Origin: Poteriospumella lacustris
Taxonomy: Eukaryota > Sar > Chrysophyceae > Chromulinales > Dinobryaceae
NCBI GenBank assembly: GCA_008000375.1
Contig: SMOI01000231.1
Location: forward strand, 2,565 to 26,884
Reading direction: 5' to 3'
DNA: 24,320 nt
In this document: piece by piece, positions 1-12,000 of the stretch
Position numbering within the stretch: the stretch's first letter is position 1
How the letters are laid out: each line of letters starts with the position of its first letter
Position numbers and translations under genes: made by a program
The notes under the pieces: model-generated
The model's input: the letters and a program-made list of their open reading frames with translations, nothing else
Database searches by the model: none
What the model was told of the DNA's origin: nothing

Positions 1-3000
1 CGACGCGAAGGTCTTCATCACGTCGTCCAGCACCTCGTCCGTTGGCGGAGCGTCCGTCAGCGCCAAGATCGCGTTCTTCACATCCTCACGCGCCAAGGCG
101 TTGTCTTGTCCATGCGCTTGCGCGTAGAAACCCAACAACGTATGCGCCTTGAGCAATGCGGACTTCTGCGCCTCCGTCAGTTGCAGCTGATGCTCGTCAG
201 GACGCTTCAACCGCAAATCCGTCGAGCTGGTCGACGGCGCGTACTCCATCACCATCACCACGTTCTTCACACGACGCAAGCCCGTCCACTTCAAGTTGAA
301 ATAGTTGCACGAGGCGAACAAGTGATCGGGGAACGGCAACGGCTCGTGATGCTTCAACTGGAAGTTCTTCAAGTGGTAGAACGGATGGTCCGGCGAGTCC
401 TCTTCCGTCAGCTTCTGACTCAAGATGCGGAAGGGCCAAGGGCGCTGCGTCTCTTCCTGACGCGAGTACTCACGCTCGACGAACTTCTCGATCTCGACTT
501 GTTGATCACGGCGTTGCTCCACTTCCTTCTCTTGTTCTTGCTCCTGTTCACGCTCCTGTTCGGTGTCCAAGCGGTTGGCCGAGCCCTCCACCATCGAGAA
601 CTGACCGACGATCTCCATGATGCTGTGGCCGATCTCGTGTTGCTCAGGCAACAGGAACTCTTCGTGCTGATCCAACATCGAACGCAGCTTCTCTTCGAAC
701 GGCACCGGATCAGGCACACCGGATTCGAGCGAGAAGTCGATGTCCTCGGTGAACAAGGCCAGGGCCTTCTCCTTGTCCAAGTTGTCGATGAACGGGTCAG
801 GCCCTTCCTTCGACATTTCGACGTATTCCTCCTCTTCGTCGGCCGCCGACTTCTTCGTTTCTGCGGAGCCTTCCTCAGCAGTGGTCTTAGCCTCCGCATC
901 GGCCGAAGCAGCCGCGCCCTCCTCCTCCTCCGTCGCGGCAGCAGACTCGCTACCCACCGTTGGGACAGGCACCGCTTCCGATTTCTCTTCGGCGGACTCG
1001 CCGTCGGCCTTCGCTTCCACTTCCTTCAGCTTGTTCTCAATGAACGCACGCGTCGATTTGCGCAGCGCCTTGAAGGCGTTCTTGCGGTACAAGTTGCCGA
1101 TGTTCTGGATACACAACATCGTCCACTGCGTCTGCTCGGAACGCAGCGAGTTGATGATCAACCAGGCGACGATGTCTTCCAGCACGTGGTCATTGGCGAT
1201 CTCGTCGCGGCCGGGCACCGGGATGATCGCATCCTTCAGCTCGCGCTGCATCAATTCCTTCACTTCCGGAATGACGAAGATGCGGATCTTCTGTCCGTTG
1301 CCAATGCCGCGCATGCGGTACGCGCCCTGCACGAAGTCACGGAAGACCATGTCCTTGCCCAGCGTCACGCAGGCAGTGGCATTGACCACGTGCTTGATGT
1401 CCATACCCGTCGTGTGGATCTGGTCGTAGAAGGCGAAACGCTTCTCCAACGAGACACCGCACTGCTCCGCAGACACCACACGGCCGGTGGCACGGACCAA
1501 GACCTGTTGCTTGTCGTCGTCGTCCAAGAACACCACACCATCGCACCAGGTCAAACCGCGGTCCAACAACTGCTTGGCCACCTCCAAGTTGGAGTATCCG
1601 GTGATCAAGGCACCGGTATCAATCAACGCGTGATAACGGGGCGATTCCGACTTGGCAATGCGCTCCAACAGCACCTCGACCGTCCATTTGTCCTCAATGA
1701 ACTCATACGACGATACGCCACGATCCAAACACGTGTTGATCATCATACCATCGTCACCGGTCTCGTAGTCGCAACGGCCCAACTCCTGCGGCAACAAGTC
1801 GCTCGGGGTGCCGGAGAATCCGACACGTTTGCCGACCAACATGTCACCACCCACCGCCTGGCCGGACGCAGAAATCTTCTCCCGTTGCGAACGCATGTAT
1901 TGCGGGAAGATCATCGTCTGCAGGTAATGATGCACGACGAGGGGCTCCAACTTGATCAAGTCGTACAGCTTGTCCATTTGCTCCTTGTTGCTCTTCTGCA
2001 AGAACTTCAATTGGACCACTTCCTTGTTGTTCAGCTCTTCCTCCGACAAGCCCTCGTGCTTCTGCCAGGGCAATCCATCACGGGTGGCCTTCAGACCACG
2101 AATCGCACCTCCCGCCGCGTGCACCCACTTCTCGTGACGTAAACTGGAGTCGCGATCACGCGCGGGGCCGATTTCGTTCGAGAATTGCGCCGTCAAGCGA
2201 TCCACCACGTCGATGTAGTCGTCTTGACGCAAGCCCGAGTACCGGTACGCCAAAATCGTCAAGCCGATGATGATATCCGGGTGAGCGAACTCGGACGATT
2301 TGCTGGGCACGTCTTTGCCCACGAACGGCACCGCCAACTTCAAACGAGAACGAGGCACGTAGGGATCCGCCTCCAACGCAGCCTCGCAATCTTCTTTGCT
2401 CAACAGACCGAACGACACGCGATTCACCTTCGCCAAACAATGCGGCAAGAACGTGCGCAGCCAGTTGTGCGACAAGTTCAACAGCTTCTTGTGGTGCGGC
2501 GAGGTCACGTGGGCCACAACCTTCGCCGCCAATTCCATCTGGCGTAAGAAGGCCAATTCATTCAGGACGCTGCGGTAATGCTTCGTGATCAAGTGGCGAT
2601 TGGCTTCATCGTCGGTGACATTCTCCGTCGAGCGATGGGTCTCGATCCACGCCAATGCACAGGCAGCGTCGCGACCGTTCTGAGGTCCGATGTTGTCCGC
2701 CTTCGCCTTGGAAGTGAACGTCGCATCGAACAAATTGATCAAAATCTCGTATTCCTTCTGGGCCACGGTCAACTCTCCAATGGCCGCCTGCACGGATAGC
2801 GTAAGCTCGCCGTGCTTCTCGGCTGCCTTCGCATGCAACGTCTTACGACGCTGCTCATCGGTATCGCCGGTCGCAATGCGTTGCGCTTCCAACTGCTCCA
2901 ACTCGACCTTCATTTTCGCCAATTCGATCTTCTCGCGCGCCGCTTTCTCCGCCTGGTCGGTCTTGCTCAACACGACTTCTTCCTCCTCCGACGTCCACAA

Positions 3001-6000
3001 CTTCTGCGCTTGCACCCACGAGACGAGTTGCTTGGAGCCATCGAAGACGGCCGTGTCCATGTTCCAGTACTTCATTCGCTCCGGTTCCGTCAGCGTCACA
3101 TGTGCCGAGTAGACGGCAATGCGATCCGCTGGCAATGTCTTGTGGGTCATGGCGTAGGCTGATTCAGGGTCGATGAGCTTGTTGATGATGTCCAAGTTCT
3201 TCGTCGACTGACCCTGCTTCTGCCCACCGATAGCCGCCGCCCATGAGCCGCGACCACCCGTGGGGCAATCGTGACCGCGATGGTTTCCCCATTCGCGACC
3301 ACAGCGCAAGCACTTGCCAAAGTGGACCTTGGTGCACGAGGCATTGCAGCCCACACCAACCTCGTCACCGCCGATGATCAAGCACCGCAGTTGGCCTTCC
3401 TCCTGCAATTCTCGTGCCTTCACCACCGCCTCATCCACGTCCGCCGCACGGCGAACGCTGTAGCCCAAGTCTTCGATGATGTTGCAGATCGCGGGTACCG
3501 ACGAGTCGCCCGACGACGACTGGCCCGCATTGGCACCGTCGCTGGGCGCAAAGGCCTCCGAACACCACAAGACGACGGAGTTGTCCAACGAATCGTCGCG
3601 GGGACACTCGATGTCTTGGATCTTCTTCTGCAACGCGGTGATTTGGCCTTGGATCTCACCCAGACTGCGGCCACTAGACTTCGCCAAGCTCTCGATCTGA
3701 TCGTCGATGTCGTAGATGTCATTGACCAACGCACGGTGCGTGGAAGCCATCGCCACGGCCTTCTCCAAGAATTTCTCTTCAGCGTCCAACAAGCGATGCA
3801 ACTTCTCATCCGCCAACACCGTGTCCGAGGCTTGGCGCATCAACTGCGTCGCCGCCGCATCAAACGATTCGCGTTGTTCCTGCGTCATCGCCTTCAGGTG
3901 ACCGCGCGTTGGCGTCACCATCGGTGCCTCCTCACCCATCGTCATCTTCACCTTGTGCAAGGCCTGTTCCAAGAGATGGATCTTCGTCGCGGCATCGCTC
4001 TTCGCCGCCGCACCTTCCAACAGATACTGAATCGCTTCTTGATGGTCAATGCCGTGCAAGTGCTGCTTCTGCAACCACAGGTACGCCCACTCGGCCATGA
4101 AGGGCTTCAGTTCCTTGTGGTAGAACTCGTTGTTCAACAGAATGATGTGAGGCAAGCGCTGCAAGTTGCGCTCCGCGATACCCTTCTGGATCACCCCCGA
4201 GATCTGCTTCAAAATGTCCAAGGCGACACCGCGTTGTTCAAACGAGGACACGCGGCCCGTCGAGAAGTACAAGAAGGCGTCGAAGAGATGCACGGGCAAG
4301 TTCCAACGTTCGCCTTCTTCCGATCCATCCAAATCGAACTTCTCGCCGATGGGGAAGTTCAACTCCGACTTCAACGGGTGCAGAATCAAATCGACCTCGT
4401 CCAACAACATCACACCCGTGCGGAACAACTCCAGAATCTTCGACAACTGCTGTGCCTGCGTCTTGTACTCCGCCAGCTTCGTCTTCAATCCGTTGGCGTT
4501 GGCTTCCTTCAAGCGCTGCAAGACCTCTACGTACGACAACATGACGGATTTCAACGTCGTAGGGGTACAAACGACCACGCCACGGTTGATGGCCGCATTC
4601 TCCAAGCTCTTGCTCATCGACGGCTTCACGACTGTCGACCGTTCGAAGTCCAACGTGTAGATGCGCTTGACCATGATCGCAGCGAAGGTCTCACGCATTC
4701 GAGTGCGACTCATTTCGACCAACGCCTTGGGCACAACGGACAGAACCAATGATTTGCCATCGGCGACAATCAACGCCAACAACGGAGCGACGACGGACGT
4801 CTTTCCGGCACCCATGATCATCTGCTTCACCTTCGAACGACCGTCCTTGATGGAGCGACGGAAATCGTTGACGATTTCCACTTGCTTCAGACGCAATTGG
4901 ATGTTCCAAACGAATTCGAAGACCAAATAGCGAGGATCGAAGGTGAAGGCGCCGACCTTCGCAGGCACTTCCGTCATGTAGTAACGGCCCATCGTAATCG
5001 TCTTGGCCAAGTCATCCGTCAACTGCAACAGCTTCGGGATCATCACCTCACCCTTTGCCACGCGGTCTTCGACGGAGAGCTTCAAAATTGACTCCAACAT
5101 CTTCTCCAAGCTGATCGCCGTGCCAATGCAACGATTCGTGTGGCCCAAGCGATTCGCACGCAACATGGTCAACGACGTCAGGTTGAGAATGGCCTCGATG
5201 GATTCGTCGGTCAAGAACGGGTTCAACTTGCGCAAATCGGCTTCGCCCTTGGTGGAGATCAGAACACCGAAGAGGTATTCCGTCCAAATCAACGAGTTCT
5301 GACCCGCCTTGCGGTACAACAAGTAGCGCACACGCTTCGCCTTCTCTTTAGGATCAGCGACGGTCGTGTCGACGTAGTTGACGGCGTGTTCCAAGAGAGG
5401 AATCGTGTCCTGAATCATCTGGTAATCGGCGTCCTTGATAGAAGTCAAACGCTTCAACAACTTCTGCACCGACCGCAATGCGTCGTTCAAGATATTCGCC
5501 GCCGAGACATCGCCCGCGAAGTACTTGCGCACATCGTTGTCCGCCAAATGCGTAATACGCACGACCGGTGACTGATTCGCGAACTGCGAGAAGGCGGCGA
5601 CATCGTCACGGAAACGATGCAACACTGCACGAGCGGGGGCACTTTGCGCCGATTCGTGTTGATGCACATCGAAGGCCAACGCAGGGTTGACGGCATCCAG
5701 ACCGATGGCCGTACGTTGATGGTTCACGATGAACTCATTGCAACCCAACAACGGCTGATTCGCCAACGTGGTCACCTCATTGTCATCAGCCGAGATGCGC
5801 ACCGACTTGGTCTCGGTGGGAGCACCGGTCAAGAAGTCCTTCAACAGGTACTTCTCCTCCGTCGTCGAGTACTTGTTCAAGTTGCTCTCGAACTGATCGA
5901 TGAACGCGATGCCACCCAGCACCTTCGTCAAGACATTGCTCAACGTTGCACCGCCTCGGAGATAGAAGATCGTGGGCACCGTCTCCACCTTGAATTGAAT

Positions 6001-9000
6001 CGCCAACTGGTCGCACTCGTCGACATCGGCCTTCAAGAACAACGCCGTGGGTGTCTTCAAGGCCAACAAGTGATACGCCGGTTGGAACGCCTTGCAAGGA
6101 CCACACCAAGTGCCGTGGAAGAACAAGATGATCAAACGACCAGCGTTCTGTTGGACAACGTCCTGGAAATGCTTCGTGTCTTCGAGGACCAACGGCGGCT
6201 GTGCCACGATCGCATCGGTCTTCATGCGGAACTTCGTCGCAGAGACCAGTTCCGCGACGGTGTTGACGCTCACAGGGGCCACCACACGCTCTTCACAACC
6301 GTAATCACTGATTTCAGGGATCAGACGCTCTGTGTACACGAATGGTGTATCCGCATCCTGAGGCAACGCCACCGGCTCAGGCGAGGCTGAGATGACCGCC
6401 GTCTTGGGAGGAGCGGCCATTTCCGGGTGAGGAGGACCAGGAGGGAAGTGGAAGGTGCCCTTGCGACGCAAGTTCTGCATCATGGGCGCCAGCTTCGAGA
6501 ACAAATCCGCCAGAGGCGAAGACACTTCGTTGTCGTCCACCCATCCAACGAAGAAAGGGTTCTGCGAACGACGCGTGTCCTTGAACTTGGGCATGCGCAA
6601 CGACACCTGACGATTGCGCGCCAAGACGTTGATGACGGAGCCCGGCAACGACTTCACTTGGCGATCCGAGTACAATTGCGCCAACAGCGTCGCGAGACGA
6701 TGCGCATCGTTCGAGGATCCACCAGTGGACTTGCCGCCGTACTTGTAGTAGCCTCCTCCGCCACCACCACCGCTGCCGTAGCCTTCATAGCTGCTGTAGC
6801 CGCTGTAGCCGGAGCTGATGACCTTCGCACGCGTATCACCCGACAACAGGTTGTACAGGAAGATGAAGCCGAGACCACACGATTCACCGCGCAAGCTTTC
6901 ATTCGAGCTCCAGATACGTTCAAAGAGCTTCAACAGCCCGGCGCCATTCAAACCGTGAGGCTTTTCGAACTTCGTCGTCAAGATCTCCCATTTGCCTTGC
7001 AAGCCCTCTGTCATGATCTGCTTGCGCAGACGCATGTCGCTCTCGCCATCATCAACCGAGACCGTCATGCGATCGATCTTGATGCGATGCGTAAACGTGC
7101 CCACTTGCAAAATGTACGCCGTTTTGCTTTCACGGGCAGCCTCTTCCAACTCGCGCGAAGCGTCGGGAGAATACAGCGTCCACCCGTTGACGCTGTGGAA
7201 ATACATCCAGCGCACCTTCTCGATGGGAATTTCGTTCTTTCCAGAATCGTCAGTCGCTTCCGCCGCCTTCGCTTCGCCAGACGCTTCCGCGCTTGCAGCT
7301 TCAGTGGTCGCAGCCTCAGTTGCAGGGGCCGCCTGAGTGGTTGTCGTCGCAGCAAAACTCGAAAAGAGCGAAGTTGCCGCAGCCGCCGATCCAAACAGGC
7401 TTCCAGCGGTGGGGGTGGCAGCCAGCAACGTGTCTGCAAACCCCCCGAGCGAGAATGGATTGTTAATCGTCGTAGATGTTGTAGCTGTAACAGCTGCCTC
7501 CGCGGATGGTTGTTCTTGTGCGGCAACAGCCGGAGCAGCAGGTGCAGGTTTGCCCTCATCTTCCTTGGCCTTGATGTCACGGTCGACCGCTTCCATATCG
7601 AGGTTCAAGTACACCGATGGGAAGAGATCGAACAACTCCGTCTCGTCGATGCCCAACAAGGCCAACTTCGCAGGATCTTCAGTCGAAGGAGGCTCGCCGT
7701 TGGCGGCGGCTTCCTCCTGCTTACGCTTCACCTCATTGATCTTTTCCATCTTCTTGCCCTGAACCAGCTTACGGTTCTCAATCAGCTGAGGCTCGAGAGG
7801 AGAAATGGACAGACAAGGGAAGATCTCCGCACCACCGAGCTTCTCGTAGACGCTGGTGATTTCGATGGCGTCAATCTTCTTGCCATCGATGAACACGCGC
7901 AAGGTACCGCCCTCCGTCGTGTCGAACTCGCACACAATAATGCTCTTGCGACCGTAGAACGGCGCAAAAACTTCCGTTTCGATGTTTGGCAATTCGTCCT
8001 TCTTCTCTTCGACGGCAGGCGCAGCTTCACCCTCCACTGGTGGGACAGCTTCAGCAGTTGGAGCAGCAGCAGTAGCGGCAGCAGCACCAGTTGCAACAAC
8101 GCCCTCCGTACCACGGCTCACAAGCTTTCGTTCAGCATCGTCTTCAGTTTTCGTCTCCGTTGCTGCGGCGGCTTCAGCAGGAGCTGCGGCAGCTTCATCG
8201 GCGGTCTTCTCGACAACGTCCTTCGGAGTGGAAGGAACTTCCTCCGTGGCCGATGAGGGTGAGGTGACCGCCTCGGCCTCAGCCTCCTTCTTCTTCTCCT
8301 TGCGCTTACGATCACCGTCGACTTGGAGGAGCAGACTGCCATTGTGATACACGGAACCGTCAGCGAAGATGGCGATCGACGCGCCGGCATCGTTGGAGCC
8401 CAAGTTGGGAGTTCGGCCCGCACCGAACTCCTCACGCAGCTCACTACAAATACCGAACGAATCGCAAGTACCAAAGCGCGATGGCTCGTGCTTCCAGGTC
8501 ATGGACCAACGGTGGACACCAGTGTTGGCCAAGAAACCGACGGTACCACGAATACACTCGATATCCTTGCCGATGCGTTCATCCTTCATCTTCTTACGAT
8601 GGGCCGCCAGCTTCTCGCGCCATTCCGCGGAGCGTTTGTCTCGATCCTTTTGCTCCTTCGTCAAGTAATGTTCTTCATTGGGCACCGACAAACGATCACC
8701 CCAACGACGCACATTCATCGACATGTAATCCGGATAATGGGTACCGTAGAAGCCACTGACTTCGTAGTCCGTGATCTTGACCGATCCCAGGTAGAAATCG
8801 CCTTCCTTGGTCGAGCAATAGCAGTTGGAATACAACTTGCCCGCACGGTAGTCGGCCTCAATTTGCTTCTGCACGTCCTTCGAGAATTGCTTCCAGTTGC
8901 GGTTTCCTTCGGTGGAAAATTCCCAAATAACATCGTCCTCTTGCGTTTCGTCTTCTTGCAAGACGGCACACATGCCATCCATTTCGATCTTCATGTTCTC

Positions 9001-12000
9001 ACCGCATTGCTCCGGATCGAATGTCCAATCCAAACCGACTTTCTCCTCGATTTCTTCCTCGACGAATGGCTTACCCATTTCCAAGGCCTTTTCCAAGCGA
9101 ATGCGATGACGGTGCTTGGCACGGGCGACTTTATCGTCTTGCGTCACGTTGTGATTGATCGAGCGAATGAGACGCTCAATGACACGCTCGGAGCCTTCGA
9201 TGCGTTCGACTTCTTTGCCACCGCGAAGGACCAAAAAGGTCGGGAACGACGTGATCTTCATCTGCTTCGCGACCTCTTTCATGCCTTGGCGATCAGCCTT
9301 CACCGAAATGAAGTTGAGCACGTCCTGGTAGATCGGAATCATCTCTTCCACGCCGGGCATGATGTTGATGCAATCGGTCGACCACAGCGTATGGAACACG
9401 GCCACGACGAGCCAGCCATTGGCAGGCGCATCTTGTTCATCGCCGCCGACGGACTCGTACTGCCAGGATCCATCCGAACCTTCCTGACTCACGACTTCCT
9501 TCAAGCCCAGGTATTGCTCGCCGAAAATCGTGTTGTCCTGATAGTAAGGCCAGTTGCGAGTCACACTGCGCGCCGGCAGAATACAAGGAATCTCCACCGA
9601 GCGAGCAGGATCGTAATTGCGCACCATCTTCTTCAAATACTGCAAGCGGTTGTAACACAGCGCCATGCTGTATTCGTCGTGGATTTCCTTGTTGTACTTC
9701 GGGTGTGTGGTCGACGTGACAATGAAGTCAGACTCCAAGATCTGCAGCTCTTCGCGAGGAGAAATGCGACACGCACTCGAAATCGCATCCAATTTCACGA
9801 TGAAGCGGGCACATTCGATGGTGAGATCCCACGGCAGATCCATTCCAGAATCAATGGTCACCAAGGAAATCTTCAAACGACAGGCGTGTGCATCTGGGTG
9901 CCAGTCATCATTGGCGTTGGTGAAACGCTTGTAGATGCTGATACCTTCCTTGTTAAACTCTGTGTCGGTGGCAATGCTATCGGCGAGACGGAATACCTCC
10001 GCGTAATCGCGATGCAAGAGACGTAACAACATCAGGTACAACGCGGAGTTCACACCCTTCGTCAACAAGAACGAGAACGACACGTGAATCGGGTACAAGA
10101 AGAAACGCTCGGCCAGTGTCTCGACTTCGCCGCGCTGTAAGACGATGAAGGTCGAGAACGGCTCATTGGCAATGCGCACGCGCACCGCAGGAATGACCGG
10201 CACAAGAATCTGCGTCTCACCACGCACGTTCGACAAGATGATCGAGTGAGGAATACCGGCCAAGAGCTTCTCATACGTGGGATTACGTTCGTTGCTGATG
10301 AACAAGTCGACGTGGTCGACGGAGAACAGGCGGTATTCACCGGTATGGTCGACACGGCCCGTGAAGGCCAACTTCAAGCTCGGCAACTCAATCAGATCGA
10401 TGGGCGGACAGCCGTACTCCAAATAGTTGGGCAACTCCTGCTCCTTGATGTTCTTCAACTTCGTCCACGCGCAGATGTAGCCGACATTCTCAATGCGAGC
10501 CAGAACCTTCATGATCGAATGCAAGCGCGACGAACGAGGCGCGTACAACAAGTTCAGCATGATCATGTCCTCCGAGTCCACAGGCTTCACCTTCTCGGAG
10601 TCTTCATCGACCATGTTCACCAAGCTGTCCAATGTCGATTGCACCGACTTGGCCAAGTCGGCGACTTCCGTGAAGGCCCTCGACTTCGGTCCCATCGACA
10701 ACTCGCTCAAGGCAATCAAGCAAGCATCCACGTCGTACTTGGCGGCTTCCAGGACCTTCGACAACTGATCGAACTGGTGGAAAGGCAGGCGATCCTTCTT
10801 GACGTTGGCATCCTCGTCGTCGTCATCGTCATCGTCGCCGTTACCATCGTCGGTGGCGGAACGCCAGTCGTCCTCTTCATCGTCCGACATGCCGTCCCAG
10901 TGCCACAGTCCTTCACCACGTTTCTTGCGCTCGCTTTCACCTTTGCGTTGGATGAACTCGGCCGACATGTTCTTTTGGGTTCCCGCCCACTTGTACTCGC
11001 CCTGGTACTCGATGTCGTACGTACCGTTGTCGTTCGCACGACGGACAACCGCCGGCCAGAATTCCGAGCCGTTGCCCTCGTGGTCCGCTTCGACTTCTTC
11101 GTCGATCTCGTAGCGATCGCCGTCCTTCTCGTCAACATCGTCCTTCTTGTCGTCCTTCGACTTCTTCTTCTTTTGCAACTTCGGAATCGTCAACAGCTTC
11201 AACGATTCGATGTGGCCAGCGATGCGTTGACGGGCCTTGAACTCGGCCTTGACGATTTCCAACGGTCGACGCGTGATCTTCACGGAACGGCCAGGGAAGC
11301 CAGTGCATTGAATGATCTTCGAAGACTTGGACCCTGTCGCGCGGGTGTCGGACCAGTCGCCGGTGGACAGGAACTCCACGATGATCATGTACTCACCGTC
11401 GTCCTCGCGAGGGTAACCGCGAATACGCTTGTAGCCACGGCTCACAACAGGCAAGTCATCGACACGAGTTCCTGCGGGGGCAATGCTCTCGTCTTGCCAG
11501 AAGTAATAGTTGTCCAAGAGCGTCTCCGGGACGACACCGTACAGCAGGCGCGAAGGCACCAACGTTTCACGACCACCGCTCAAGTTCAACTTGTGCGACT
11601 GATCACGATGGACCAACACCGACAATGTCGGTTGACGAGAGACACCTTCCACGTCGTTGAAGAGAACATCGCCGAGTCCAACGGGGTACGCCGAACCACC
11701 CGCACGAATCCACCAATCGGGGAACTGCTGTTGACGAGGCTGAGTCGAAGGCTCCAGTTCGCGTAAGCAATAACGATGATCAGTCGTCAGGTGCAGGGTA
11801 AACCACCAATCACGTCCCTGGGAGACACATTCGTAGATGTGCAAGCACTTCAAGCGACGGAAGAGATAGACGAGCTTGTACGGACCACCCAACTTCTGAT
11901 GCAAACCCACCATCACCGCGACTTCTGCATCTTCCGGTGTCGCCTTCGACGTCATCATGAATTGCATCGGTGGCGGCATCGGTCCGTCGAAGAAATTCTT

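Noticed and set aside
1-180. EF-hand-like helix-loop-helix at the left edge
   Set aside because: Helical pattern with a few acidic residues, but no complete calcium-binding loop is visible and the domain is cut by the window edge.
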